Below the pieces are notes generated by a model. The model was not told the origin of the DNA and did not search any database. It saw only the letters and a list, made by a program, of their open reading frames with translations. From positions 42,156,599 through 42,220,598 of the forward strand of contig OX439052.1 in NCBI GenBank assembly GCA_949317995.1: a DNA stretch of 64,000 nucleotides, written 5' to 3'. Both the position numbers and the translations under genes were made by a program. The stretch is from Acholoe squamosa (taxonomy: Eukaryota > Annelida > Polychaeta > Phyllodocida > Polynoidae). The number at the start of each line of letters is the position of its first letter. Within the stretch, counting starts at the first letter, position 1. Shown here piece after piece: positions 19,504 through 31,994 of the stretch.

Positions 19504-19725
19504 CCCAGCAAATTGTCGTCATCTGTCGCCATGATTGGTCATCAATGGTGACTCCTTTTTGAGTGATAACTCAATCTGTCATCTTTTGCCACTGTGTGTT
19601 AGACTCATGTGGCATAGCAATTGCTATTCCTGGTGATCTTGTGCTATAACGACGTCGTGTTCCATCTAGCGACATGTGTGAGCCACTTCACACAGGTTGA
19701 AGAGGACTCACGACAATTTGCTGGG
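19504..19725 (+). mobile_element. 222-bp MITE, copy A (cccagcaaattgtcgt family)
   Basis: Ends are cccagcaaattgtcgt and its reverse complement acgacaatttgctggg. An inverted copy of the same length lies at 26999-27220, and a 1302-bp relative with the same ends at 30184-31485. No coding capacity. Confidence 0.85.
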
Positions 19726-20757
19726 CTGTGACCCTGTAATAAACCCAGAGTAACTTAGTTTAGGGGGTGAAAATGATGAGAGGCATTGAACATGCTAAAT
19801 TCTAGTAATATAGAGTTTACACTGACGTTTCAACTACTGAAGTAAAGGAATAACCATGAAACCACTTAAGCCAGATCTCAGGCTAAAACGTCTAATAAAG
19901 AGGAACCCATACACATAAGGCCCCTTCACCCCTGGATCCAATTCGCTACTGATTTATGTAAAATTGTGGGGACTCAGGGCATTTCAATTCTGGCATTGGC
20001 ATCTTAGTTTTGGCATTGGCATTTTAAATTGGCATTAGCATTTGGCATTGGTGCACCAACCTTCCATAATATTGGCATTTTAGAAAAAAAAATATATCAA
20101 AAGAAAAAAAATATTGGCATTTCAAAATGGCATTGGCATTGGCGCAACGGCCTTCCACACATCACATGTTTGATGCACTATTTTCTAAACCCAATATAAG
20201 AAAAGAAAACAGCAAATAGCTTACTTTTTCTTGTACATTGCCTATAGAATTATAAACCAACCATCATTAAACCCTTCATTATTTTTTTTTAAGAAACATT
20301 TACCTAAGTATTTGTCAAGCAAGTCAGTGATAGTAGAGCTATCATGATCATAGGCTTATACATTGATACCCCAGGTTTGACCCATCTAGCCCTAGCCCAA
20401 TAGGGCCGCTGCTACCCCCAATCCCCTTCCCCTGCTGCTCCCCCCCCCTCGCTACTGGTGGACGAGTTGTCCAAGTGGGCGACTTGGAGAATGGATGACT
20501 TGGTGGTGGACGACTTGGTAGTGGATATCTTGGAGAGTGGACGAGTTGTCTAGCATGCTACCTTGACAACCCTAGAGTGACAAGCTGTGGAATTGCCATC
20601 CTAGTCACACACATTAATGTGAAGATTTTGTGCCAGGTCTGACAAGTTAAAACTTGCCTAGTTTATTTTGTGCTGCTCAATTTGAAGATTTTTCAAGGAA
20701 GACTCTATACCGTCCTTGAGGGGCTGTGACTATGACCAAATTGTCCAATCATCGGGA
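19726..20757. other. intergenic with 'ggcattggca' repeats
   Basis: 19985-20155 holds degenerate repeats of 'ttggcattggcatt', including the phrase 'ggcattggcg/tgcaccaacc' twice. 20455-20550 holds the 'gtggacgacttggtagtgga' units. No gene seen. Confidence 0.4.
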
Positions 20758-20803
20758 GGGCATTTCAAAACCATAGCTATAGATATCGTTTTGAAATGCC
20801 CTG
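20755..20803 (+). repeat. 49-bp palindromic element, copy 1
   Basis: Arms gggcatttcaaaac (20758-20771) and gttttgaaatgccc (20788-20801) are perfectly complementary around 16 bases, catagctatagatatc, itself partly self-complementary. The same 49 bases occur in reverse at 32309-32357. Different flanks. Confidence 0.8.
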
Positions 20804-21390
20804 CAGAACTTATTAGCAATACAGATCTAACCCCTCAAGTTTTGGCTTGGTTCCAAATTGAATCGAACTGTGACTCGTTTTTTCGTACATGTGTGTTAGG
20901 AAGTCATCATTTTTGTCGTGGCTAAGTTTGGGGGGAGTGTGGGCCTAGCCAATAGGTATTTTACAGTGTATTCTAAATGTATGGAATAAGACATGAAGTA
21001 GAATATTGGGTATTAATCTGATGATTCTTTAAAATAGAAGCTAAAATATGGAGAATAAGAGTAAGTAGAGTAGATACCTATGAAAGTATACTCTATATGG
21101 ATAGTTTAGGTAATTTTTGAGAAAATTGATTTTTGGGCCCAACAGTTGAATTATGCCACTTTAAACGATCAGCATCAAGGAGACATGCAAACGTGAATCG
21201 CTAAAGATTGACAAACAATATATTGCTACTGTCCCCCTATCTCCTAAGCATTGTATACATTGCATAAGCGCATCTGTCCATTTGACCTATGACTGCCTGT
21301 CACCATGTGTACAGATAAGCGGAAAAGATTTGGGCCCATTGGGTCTCATATCTCCTTGTCTGCTACCATAGACATACAAAGATATCAGTA

Positions 21391-21395
<5 letters not shown>
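20804..21395. other. intergenic, no gene seen
   Basis: Ordinary AT-rich sequence leading into an AT microsatellite. A short frame beginning near 20716 overlaps the palindrome and has no recognisable protein sense. Confidence 0.3.

Positions 21396-21452
<57 letters not shown>
21396..21452. repeat. (TA)n microsatellite
   Basis: An uninterrupted TA tract of about 57 bases. Tyr/Ile reading frames across it are artefacts. Confidence 0.95.
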
Positions 21453-21455
<3 letters not shown>

Positions 21456-23383
21456 GGGCCTATGCTGTTATCAATCACCATGTCATAACACAAAGATAAA
21501 ATGAGTGCTTCCCTAACCATTTTAAGCCTACACGCCTATAGAACCATGTTTGTTGGCTGACAAAAGTCTTTTTGTCAACATACTTTAGTGATAATATCTA
21601 ACGTCTATGGTTTTTATCATCAGAAATGGATGAGAAACGTGGTGTTATCATCATGAATAGATGCTGAACATATTTTTTTATGTCGGAACTATCGTCGGTA
21701 TCAGTTCTATCGCCCTGTGGACACAAGGCTTAGAGGTTGAAGGTGCATATTTGTGTTTTGTGTCCATTTGTTGTTATGATACATGAATGCAGCCCCCGGC
21801 GAGTAACTGCTACATTCATGGTCATCATAATAACAACACAGTGTTGATGCCTTAGGGCCAACACAATGCATAACTTGCTATTTAAAAGCCGGAGGCGTTT
21901 ATATGTGTATATATGGTAAAGTGGACTGCGCCACCCTCCAGTGTGTTACCTAGTAGGTGGGTTTTATTATTACTCACCAGGTGGAGGTGGCGACCACATG
22001 ACATGCCGCTCGCCTTGCTTCACAGTTGAATTCAAATTAGCGCATGTCTCATTTTACCACAGGGTTTTAGAATTAAATTTCAATATATATTTTTATGCTC
22101 TTCAAATAAGTGCAGGTCTCTTATATATGCAGGGCAAACGAAGGCTGAAAGTTATAACCACAGGTGCACTAAAACGGGTAGGCATTTGCAATACTCAACT
22201 CAATGTGGCCTCTGGGTCAATGCCCCTATGTCATCCTGATACATCAATGCATAACAGGTGCATCTATTCCCATGGCCCCTGTTGGTGCGCCATAGTAATG
22301 CTTCAGAAGAGTATTAGGCATGTAGCATCTGCATCAGGGAGTGGTTCATTTTCAACAATTGGAGAGATGGGTTTTTGGAGGCAAAGGATTTCATACCCCT
22401 CTCGTGGGGGGGGGGCAAAAAATGTACATCCTTTTTTTTAAAAGAAACTTATATGCTACAAAAAATAAAAGGACGGGGGCATTTCAGACCCTCCGAGATG
22501 GGGACAGAAAGATTTTCCCTGTATTCATGAAAATACACCAATTGCCCTGTTGTTAATAGATAACCACTGGCTAATGATTCATTGGTGCACCTTTGTCTAG
22601 GAACGCATTCATGCAGTCTGAGAAGAAAGAAATACTGCAGTGCACAGCTCCAAGAGCACTTATTATGTCAAAGTTCATTTACCATTGTTTCCCTTGAGGA
22701 GGTGCTCTGGGTATATATAAGTAGACTTATCTTGTGGAAAATAACTGGGTCTAAGCGATAGGTCATTATATATCAAGAGGGGTTGGGTGGATTTGAGGGG
22801 GGCATAAAAGCTTTTGACCCCTTCGGAGGGAGGGCATTAAGCCTTTAACCCCTGTCCCAGGGGGGTGAAACAATTTACCCTCGCTTTTAGTTAAAAAAAG
22901 AAAAGAAAAAAGAAGTGTGTTACTTTATATTAGCTGTTGACCACCATTGAAGGGGATGCAGAAATATTCAACACATCCATGCAAAAATTGCCGATCCCCA
23001 GTTGATAGACAATGACCACTCCCTGTGCCTGATAGATCACCACCCTATGGCCACCCGACACTGTTACAATACTGTCTAGTACAACGTGTGCTTGTCAGCT
23101 GAAAGCTAAGGTATGGTTTGTTAAGTCACTGTCCAGAATCTATTGTTTTGAAGATCTGTTACAATGTTATTTACGCTTATACCATCTATATTTATTATCT
23201 GCTCCAACTTTAATTTCACTTCAGATGCTAATATGATAATCTTGGTTGGAAAAGATCATTCAAGCTGTTATACCTTACATATCTGAATGATTTTAAATGG
23301 GTATTGCTGAAAAAAAAACAGGCCTGTCTTTACAAATAACTATTGAATACTTCTGCTTTATTGCATCCGGCCCTTGCAAGTGC

Positions 23384-23386
<3 letters not shown>
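21453..23386. other. intergenic with mobile-element debris
   Basis: 21760-21850 has inverted 'atgaatgcagc' words. 22090-22180 resembles 17862-17960. 22380-22440 and 22775-22870 are G-rich tracts ('ctcgtgggggggggg', 'ggagggagggcattaagcc') of the type found at 25751-26003. A 166-codon frame at 21941-22441 runs through these repeats and is not credible as a gene. Confidence 0.35.
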
Positions 23387-23433
<47 letters not shown>

Positions 23434-23458
23434 TAGATAGATAGATAGATAGATAGAT
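23387..23458. repeat. (TA)n(GATA)n compound microsatellite
   Basis: TA repeats from 23387 to about 23430, then about seven GATA units to 23458. It lies some 190 bases upstream of the methyltransferase start codon, in or near its 5' non-coding region. Confidence 0.95.
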
Positions 23459-23646
23459 CAGGAGGCATTGTGCATTGACAATAAAGTGTGTGGTTCATTT
23501 TATCAAGTGCCCAATACTTTGGCTGGAGGTATATTAGTTTTAAGCAAACCATAATACCTATGTACAACCCAACCGCCACATTGGAGTTTAACCATTTATC
23601 AAAGATTAACTTTTATATATTTCTCTGCAGAAACCAGATAATTACG

Positions 23647-26537
23647 ATGGACAGTGATAAGTCAAGTGACGCTGTGCAGCGGGCACATCAGGAGGTCTCA
23701 AAGATCAGAGAAAAGTCAATGACAGAAGTCATCAATGTATATGATAACTGGTCTTCTTATGATGAGGTGATTATGTAAATGTTTTTGGTGTTACAAGATT
23801 TATTGTTGTCTGTACCATATTTTACATTGTCATACTTAGAATAAAGCCTTTTGACAAAAACACTCAGTCCTGAGAGCCTGCGGGTCTTGCCAAAAGATAA
23901 AGAGAAATAGCCTCTGTTAATATTTTGTTCAAAGGGAACTGAGAAACATGTGCATGGCCTCACCTGTCTTCATTATATTGGCAAAGAATCTCAGTAGAAT
24001 ATATTCATATAGATATATTTCAGATGAAACATTAGAATTGGGGCTATCTTGCATGCTTCAGAAGTGTCAGTTAACGAGAACATACATTTGGCAATCTCGA
24101 AAGGTGCACCTTTTATTTTTTTAGTTCTAGTTTTGAATTTGGCAAGTCCATCCTGACTATGACACAAGAGGTATAACATGAAACACATGCCTAGAATTAT
24201 ATTGGGATCGTATCAGAGAGTAAAGAGACTGATACACACATTGTATACTGAGGTTGCGGGTTCCTTAACAGGGGGCACCATTGCTTGATCTGGTACCAGG
24301 GGAGATAAGCACTGAAAACTGGCAGCAGAAATACACCCTGAAAGGTCAGCAATAAATGAAGGGAATTTTCTCATTGGTCAATAATCTATCCCTCTAGGTC
24401 GGTATATTGATGGGTTAATATCATTTTCTCAAGAACATCTTACAAGAAATGTGATAGGCAAACAGAAGAAAAATCCTCAATATATTCAATTTCCTATAAT
24501 TTCAGAATCTGGGAGCATTGAACTACAAAGGTGCCAAGATTGCCGGAGAGGTTGCGGGAAAATATTTGTCAGACAAAAAGGACCTCCGCGTGTTAGATGT
24601 AGCAGCTGGATCAGGTCTTTCTGGAGAAGAAGTAAATTTTTCTCTTAACTTCTTCCTTTTTTGCACTACTTAATTGCCTTAAATTCTATGTGGTATTGAA
24701 CAAAAATTTAGATAGGGGCATGGATTCAAAGATAGCTCTTATTCTCATTAATTGTGAATTCGGTAATCTTATTTTTTCTTCGGTAATAACTGCAACACTT
24801 TTTTTACCTCATTTATCGCTTGTCTGCTATACTTATTTAAGAATAAACACATTAATTTTCATATCAAGTCTTTTTTAAATTAAGCTGGGGCTCATTACAA
24901 TCATTCCCACATTACAGTCATTCCCACAACTCTTTGCTAAATATATTATCAACTAATATTACAAGTCTGATGATATACCTAAACCTCAAAAAAGATGATT
25001 TCTGTGATACTACACAGCTGAGGGCCAATGGCTTCTCCAACATAGACGCACTCGACCCATCTGAGGGGATGCTCAACATTGCTCGACAGAAGAATGTGTA
25101 CAGGAATTACCTCCAGGAATACTTTCCAGACGAGAAGAATTCAATAAAAACAAGTAAGTATAATATCCTGTTTCCTCATGGAAGCACTATGTCTCAAATA
25201 AGAATTGGTCTCAATAAAATGTTGACTGTATAAGAGGGTGTCCGAACCAATGTTGAGCACTACAACCTGTACCCCATTGTAAAGAGCATTTAAATGTTCC
25301 AATAAGCAGACACACCTCTGTTTAGGACATGTTTTAGTATGTATATGGTAATTAAAATAAGCACCAGTCTCATATAAGAGCTGTGCGTCAAGGGGCATTG
25401 CAATTTATAAGCATGGACTTAAACTCTTTATAACAGAGATTGGTTCTGCATACGAATCGTATTTGCCTGCTCCAGAATGTTAAACACTTTGGTTGGGCAG
25501 CTTTTTGGTATTCAATTTCTGGCATATATTTTTCAACCCTTAAGGGAATTGATAGTATGATTTTTTTTAGTATATGAAGCAAAACTCTTTATTACAGGTA
25601 GCTATGATGTAGTGGTGGTAGCTGGAGGTATCGCAAAGGGCCACATGGGACCTGAATGTCTGCCTGAAATAGTGCGCTGTGTGAAACCAGGTATTTATTG
25701 TTTACAACTTTCCCATTAAATGAAGCTGATAAGAGAATGGACATTGTTTATCAACAGCAGGGGCAGTGGGTTTTCGTGGAAATTTTGTTAGCCCCCCTCC
25801 ACCCTTGGTGGAAGTAAAAAATCTTTTGCACCCCCCCTGCCAGATTCGCGCACAATTTTGGTGCCCCTCTTTGATCTATAGTAGCTTGCAGTTTTTTTTC
25901 TGCTTAAAGAGGTAAATTTTTTAGAGGGGTCAAAGGTTTTTGTCCCCCTCTCAGGGGGGGTCTGAAGTTTTTATGCCCCCCTCAATCCCACCACCCCTGT
26001 TGATGAAATAATGACTAAACCCTAATGCATTGATACATCATATTATGTATTGTAAACTGGATGCAATAATGCAGCCCTAACAAGTACCTCACCAGGGCTG
26101 CATTCATGTATCATACAGAACCTACTCAGTTGATCTGCTCCAAGAAGGTTGGCATGATGCACCAATGAAATGCTAGCAAGCTGACTTGCCAGCTCTCATG
26201 CATTATTACTGACCCTTAAAAAATTAAGGGCTGCATATTGCGTAATAATAGATTTTGTTGATTTCTCTTTGTGATGCTTTAACCAAGTCATGAACTGCTC
26301 AGCGTCATTTGTAATCTGACCATAATCTAACCTCAATACATTGTCACAGGTGGTCTTGTAGTTATAACTATGAGAACAGAAAAACTGGAAGATTTCCTGC
26401 AGCAACTCGAGACGGTCATGAAACAGTTGGAATCTGAAGGCAAATGGCAGATTCTAGAGAGAACAGTCATACCTAACTTCTTCCAAGTCAACAGTGGAAT
26501 CCTCTTTGTACTCAAAGTCACAAAACCAGACAACTAG
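23647..26537 (+). CDS. METTL27-like SAM-dependent methyltransferase, five coding exons
   Basis: Coding exons: 23647-23766, 24506-24631, 25018-25153, 25598-25690 and 26350-26537, with GT-AG introns and matching phases (0, 0, 1, 1), totalling 663 bases = 220 residues plus stop. Start ATG at 23647 follows a splice acceptor (ctctgcag, ending 23631), so a 5' UTR intron exists. Class I methyltransferase motif I 'VLDVAAGSGLSGEE' spans the end of exon 2; the acidic motif II region 'IDALDPSEGML' is in exon 3; 'VVVAGGIAKGHMGPECLPE' in exon 4 and 'GILFVLKVTKPDN' at the C-terminus are typical of the METTL27/Williams-Beuren-27 group, a poorly characterised cytosolic family. Length is close to the roughly 245 residues of human METTL27. 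All splice sites and the frame look intact. Substrate unknown. Confidence 0.85.
25751..26003. repeat. G/C-tract inverted-repeat element in intron 4
   Basis: Ends pair: tcaacagcaggggcagtggg at left and the reverse complement of tcaacaggggtggtggg at right. The interior alternates C-runs and 'aaagttttt' tracts. Similar G/C tracts sit at 22775-22870. It lies wholly inside the last intron of the methyltransferase gene. Confidence 0.5.
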
Positions 26538-26998
26538 AAACTTAATATCAATTTTGCCTTCGCAATGAGGCTCAGCATTTTGTCATACATTTTGCACACA
26601 TGTACTCCACCATCTTAATGGTTCCTCTCCTATGGAGAGTAAGATATCCCGGAAGATGTTGAATATAAATACTTAAAACTCAAATAGTTGTATTTTAATA
26701 GTTTTATTTCAGGAATCCTATTTCAGTAGTATAGTATACTAAGAAGGAGTAGCTTCCTAGAGCTGTGGTCTGTTGTAGAGTGAGGTGGTCACAAAGAATT
26801 ATAACCATTGGGCCACCCATAGGGTTAATTGTTCATATGACACCACATATCATAGAGACAACAACGATTGGAACCAGAGCTTCCCAGGTTTTATTCAGTG
26901 TCACTCTACATAGTAACAAAGTGCTGGCATAGAGATGCATCTTGTGAGAACTGGCTGCTTTTATGAACCTCTGGTCCACCTAGAACTAGAGGACCTTA
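26538..26998. other. 3' flank of methyltransferase gene
   Basis: Contains the likely 3' UTR. An exact AATAAA was not identified close to the stop. No other gene seen. Confidence 0.3.
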
Positions 26999-27220
26999 CC
27001 CAGCAAATTGTCGTGAGTCCTCGTCAACCTGTGTGAAGTGGCTCACACATGTCGCTAGATGGTACACGACATCGTTATAGCACAAGATCACCAGGAATAG
27101 CAATTGCTATGCCACATGAGTCTAACACACAGCGGCGAAAGATGACGGAATGAGTTATCACTCAAAAAGGAGTCACCATTGATGACCAATCATGGTGACA
27201 GATGACTACAATTTGCTGAG
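26999..27220 (-). mobile_element. 222-bp MITE, copy B (inverted relative to copy A)
   Basis: Reverse-oriented, same-length copy of 19504-19725, beginning cccagcaaattgtcgtgagt; the other end is acaatttgctgag. Copies A and B bracket the methyltransferase gene as a 7.3-kb-spaced inverted pair. Confidence 0.85.
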
Positions 27221-29562
27221 TATGAACATATATTGACAACAGATCAATAGACACTGGTGTTGCCAGCCAATGTTCCTTATAATTATGGTATAGAAAATAT
27301 GACATGTGGCCAATTGATATGGAATTAATATGATATCCATACATGTGTCGGGAAATAGTTTGGACAGCATGGTTAAGTTAACTAACATAATTTGATACTC
27401 TGTTACAGGCCCTGAAATACAATAAGGTTTTGATAACGTAGACTTTGAGTTTGACAAGAGGAGTTTGATTCTGCAAAAAGAGGACTTTTGTGGAATCGTT
27501 GACAAACGCCCTCCTGACCTGCCACAGGCCAGCTGGAGGCTGTTGTGAAAAACTTTTGATTTTGATTCTCACAGTAGCTAGCACACCTTCCAGTTACCAG
27601 AGATTCTCCAGCCTGAAAAAAACAATTCCCAACGTGTACTGTAATGGAATTGACTTCATCTGAATCAAACTGCATTGTGAAAAGGGAGAACTGGTTCCAT
27701 GATTGGTTCCACCTGAATGCTTCACATAGAAGGTAGGTCATTGAATCTGAGGAGGGAACTAGTCGGGAATCAGTTCTCAATTTGGAAGCATTCATCAATT
27801 CTCAACCACTTCTAAACCACTTCTACGACCAATTACCTTTTGGCAACCCAACAGAGAATTGATTCCCTGAATTCAGCCAGTTCCATGTTAGGAATAGCAC
27901 CTCCAACCAGTCTTTTTTTGCAACAGCCTACTGGTGTATTACTAGTTCACCACCAGGGAGAAACACATTTGTTTTATATAAAACTGTGCGACATCAATCT
28001 CTCACATTGGGAGAGATCTAATAGAAATTCCAAGACATGTTGGGTGTCTTTGCTCAATGAAGGACACCTGCCTAGTGAAAGGATCATGAATACCATTATA
28101 GCATTGAATGTGGTCCTTTCACTGGGCGAAGTGAGGCACATGTCAGACTCAATGTGAGATGGGTACCACTTTGTCCTTGCAGCAAATCTCTTTTCCTTGC
28201 ATTTAAGGCATGAGTCATATTTCTTTTTGGACGTGTTTATTGCATTAATGAACTGTTATGTTCATTTAAATAATGCTATCAAACAGACAACCAGTTTTAA
28301 TTTAGGTGAGGAAAAAGAATAAACTCTGTAGGAAAGTCAGTACAGAAAACTTTGCAACACCAGATCAGTGCACCACATATATACATACAAGGGGTGCTGG
28401 ATACCATAAATATATACATGACAAAAACAAAGAGAGGACTGATGAGATTTCCATCACACTATAGCAGCCCAGGACAAATACTAACTCTATTTCCAGAACA
28501 TAATGACATAATGATATACATCGAAAATGAGAGAAGAGTATGCATGAGAGATTCAATTATTCAATTATGCTTTAGATGAGGTTCACTCATAATACAAAAA
28601 GTAAGTATCAACTGTATAAATGGGAAATAAGAAAAGAAGAAGAAATCCGGCCATCATAGCTCTAGTCAAAGATATGCAAAAATTTTGGCGAGGAAATGTG
28701 AAGATAAACCCAAGCCATTTATATCTGCTTGAAGTCAGGGTATATTATATATAGTAATCAATATCATCTTTTTTATAGCATTTATAGCGCAGTTGTTGAA
28801 TCTAACACCAGATGGTGTAGTGATCAGGGGTGCGGCCTCGGAAGATCTGGCGGTCGGACAGGGTGTAAGTTTTATAGCCAAATATGCAAATGAGGAGGTA
28901 GCTGGGAGTGGGCAAGCACAGGTAATAAGCTGACACAAGCGCAAATAGCGTGTCCGACACCTATCCACTTGCCTCAATGCCTGTATCCAGTAGATGGCCG
29001 GCGACCTGCCTCTATGTTGGGGACATCATAAAGGCATGCCATGTCTAAGAAGTTACCAGTCAATCATCCCCTGGTTTAACCCTTACTCACAAGAGGGCAC
29101 CCTAACACCCCAATGGTAAACCTGTCTCTCCTATACAGATGTTTGGAATACTCTCATCTGGTGGAGTACTTCTCCCCATAATCTGGGTAGAATGTCATCA
29201 GATATGGCCAATGGGTATCATGCCCTAAAATACCTGTGGGCACCAGCATGCCCCAAGGGCCGCTATAGTATATAGCATGGCTTATGAGCTCAGCATGAAC
29301 ATGTGATGCATGGTATATGAGGTTGAATGTTTGCCAGTTATCGAAATAATGTTGTGTGTGATGACCATTTATGAATGGCTTTATATATTTTCTCATTACT
29401 CTTTTTTAAAGAATCCTGTGGCTGTGTGCACAGTGGTACAGGTGAGTGTGGGAAAAAAGTTTTTTTAGGGGATAGATTGGTTTATATGCTTTACATTTCA
29501 CTTGCAGCAATTGTTAATTGCTCATGATTTCAAGTATATCGGAATAAAAGTGAGGATGGTTC
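27221..29562. other. intergenic, no gene supported
   Basis: A 131-codon minus frame (27403-27798) and an 80-codon frame at 28735-28977 have no recognisable domains. 27660-27860 has repeated 'gaactggttcc/ggttccacctgaat' phrases. No RNA gene recognised. Confidence 0.3.
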
Positions 29563-30183
29563 TTACATTTCACAACCAACCGGATGGTCAGGAGCCAATG
29601 AATAACCATCCTGTATTCCCTGACTCAATATGCCCCAGTCAGTGATAGCTTCTATGATTGAACTTGGTTTACACACATATTCAAACAACTGTGCACTAAG
29701 GTTCTTCATGGTGTCATCTGGTAACAGTTCTTCACAAGGTGCTTTTGACTTTGGAGGAATAGGATTAGAATTCCTTGAAAGGAGATCACTTGCAAGATTA
29801 CTTTCTGACTTGTTGACAGACCCAATGGACAGTTCTTTTTCCAAAGGGGTGAATGTTTGCAGAAAGTTCTTCGTGTTCCTCTGCTGAAGGACACCCTTTT
29901 TTAATATAGCTAGCACACTCTCCCTTTAGAAAAGCCACCTTTGATTCTAGTGACTTGTGCTTTTCCATATAATTCAGTACTTCATCCAGTGCATCCCGAT
30001 CACTTTTAAGTGATTCAAAGAGTGTCTTGTATGATTCCCTTGATATCAGATGTAACATGTGATAGACGGGATTTACGTCTTGTAAGATCTGAGGTTAATA
30101 AAGGACCAAGAACTCATAACCTTTCTATATCTTCCATTCTTTCTATGACATGCAACATTGTGTCTTTAATATGGCATGTACCA

Positions 30184-31485
30184 CCCAGCAAATTGTCCTT
30201 ATCTGTCGCCATGATTGGTCATCAATCAATGGTGATTCCTTTTTGAATGATAACTCACTGCATCATCTTTCACCACTGTGTGTCAGTCTCACATGGCATG
30301 GCGATTTATCACAACAGTCTCCAACATGATCTCACTTGCTGCGTGAGTATGTGCCACCCCTTTTCATCCCTCACAAAGCATGGTGACTTATCACCACCAT
30401 CGCCAACATGGATCTAACTCACTGTGTGATTATGTGCCACTCCCAGTCAGTTCTCACTCAGATTGGTGACTTATCACCAAAATTGCTAATATGGATCTCA
30501 CTCACTCCGTCAATATGTGCCACTGTCTGTCAACTGTCACACAGAATGGCCACTTTTCACCTGCATTGCCACATGGCTCTCACTCACTGCTGTCCTAGTT
30601 AATCTTCTCTCAAAATGGCGACTTATCACCACCATCGCTGACATGGATGTCACTCGCTGTGTGAGTGTGTGCCACTCTGATCAACTCTCACAGAAAATGG
30701 TGACTTATCACCACCATTGCCAACATTGGTCTCACTCAATGCGTGAATTTGTGTCGCTCCAAGTCAATGCTCTCTGAGGATTGCATCTTCTGTCACTCAC
30801 TCTCACTCAGAATGGCAACTTATCACCACCATTGCCAAAGTTGTTGAGAGAGCACCACTTTTCAACATGTAGCCTATCTAGGAAGTGTGGGCATGAAGTA
30901 CAAGTCCCATACGTATCAAATGTGCTTTGATTAAATTCACACTGATTTCCATGTAATACTTCAGGGTTGAATCAAACAAGATTATATAGAGAAAATATCA
31001 ATTGAATTTAGATAGAGGTATCTCTAAAATGAAAGCAACTATCCATAAACACCATAAACCACCAAACAAATACATAGGGAAATATCTACATGAACAACTT
31101 GTCTGTGGTTAGAGGGAAGATACATATGGCAATACCTTCGTTGGCAAAACATACTTTGATCTGGAAGATGTGAGGCTGCATGATTACCAATGTCGATGAT
31201 CATGAGCTTTTCATCTAACAAGGTTAGTGATCACCAGCGTCGCCATTATTGGTGTGTCTGAGTGATCACCACTCTCGTCATCCATGGAGAACCTGCCCCA
31301 TGATGTGGTGCACATTTCATCTAGCGAGGTGAGTGATCAACCACCTTGCCATCCCTGGTGAGTGTGAGTCATCACCACCATTGCTATTCCTGGTGATCTT
31401 GTGCTATAGCGACATCATGTTCCATCTAGCGACATTTGTGAGCCACTTTACACAGGTTGATGAGGAGTGACGACAATTTGCAGGG
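30184..31485. mobile_element. 1302-bp TIR element, long member of the cccagcaaattg family
   Basis: The left end cccagcaaattgtcctta and right end gacgacaatttgcaggg match the 222-bp MITEs at 19504 and 26999. The first and last roughly 110 bases are colinear with them, so the small copies look like internal deletion products. The interior is a tandem array and no transposase frame is visible. It sits inside a TRIM pseudogene. Target duplication not certain ('acatg' occurs on both sides at slightly different distances). Confidence 0.75.
30300..30845. repeat. minisatellite, about 80-bp unit, inside the long TIR element
   Basis: About seven degenerate units, each with 'gtgacttatcaccaccattg' and 'ctcactcactgcgtga'. 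Starts of the 'acttatcacc' phrase fall near 30305, 30381, 30468, 30550, 30620, 30703 and 30818. Confidence 0.75.
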
Positions 31486-31994
31486 CATGTTCTGATAATT
31501 ATCATGCATAATCTACACAATGGAACATCAAAAGAAGCGCAGTAGTAATTTCTGTGCCTCTTCCCATGTTCTGCACATGTTGGTGCCATATTGAAATATT
31601 TCTTCGATATAGGGTCATCTTCAAGCTCATGTGTTGCAAATGCAATTTCATGGGCACCAGTACATTCTTCACAAAAGTACTCATCACAGTCGAGTCAAGA
31701 ATACTTTATATCAGTATGCCCTTTAGAACACATGCTTTCTCCTTGTCACTAATATACTGCTGGAGAACATTTATCTTGAAATCAGAAGGCAAGTATTTCA
31801 CCTTCCCTGGGATTTTGAATCAGCAGGTGGGACATCATACCCTCTGCGATTGACTTGATCTCTCTATTTCAACCAAGCAGGTGGAGCAAAAGGAATGTTG
31901 ACACAGTAGGCTGCGAGTTCTCCATCGGTTGTAGGCAAAGAGCACATTCTAACAGGTTCCGCAAAGCTTCTTCTCTTGTCCTGCCTGTAGCCAT

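Larger units (their letters stand above)
29563..31994 (-). pseudogene. TRIM-type RING/B-box gene, disrupted
   Basis: Minus-strand start ATG at 31992-31994 reads 'MATGRTREEALRNLLECALC'. In a shifted frame the RING continues 'QHSFCSTCLVEIE', and later 'KYLPSDFKINVLQQYISDKE'. B-box cysteines follow ('CEECTGAHEIAFATHEL', 'CAEHGKRHRNYYC', 'CRLC') to about 31490. A 1302-bp TIR element (30184-31485) then intervenes, after which the B-box/coiled-coil text resumes ('CHIKDTMLHVIERMEDIERL'), followed by 'FESLKSDRDALDEVLNYMEK' and 'GECASYIKKGCPSAEEHEEL', and a C-terminal frame ends at 29563. Several frameshifts and stops. It parallels the TRIM gene at 45440-46828 along its length. TRIM proteins are RING E3 ligases; this copy cannot make one. 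Confidence 0.8.

Noticed and set aside
21287-21520. Tyr/Ile repeat frames
   Set aside because: Translation of the (TA)n microsatellite.
21941-22441. 166-codon plus-strand frame
   Set aside because: Runs through sequence repeated at 17.9 kb and a G-run; no domain, odd composition.
27403-27798. 131-codon minus-strand frame
   Set aside because: No recognisable motif, no splice context, and overlapping frames are equally open.
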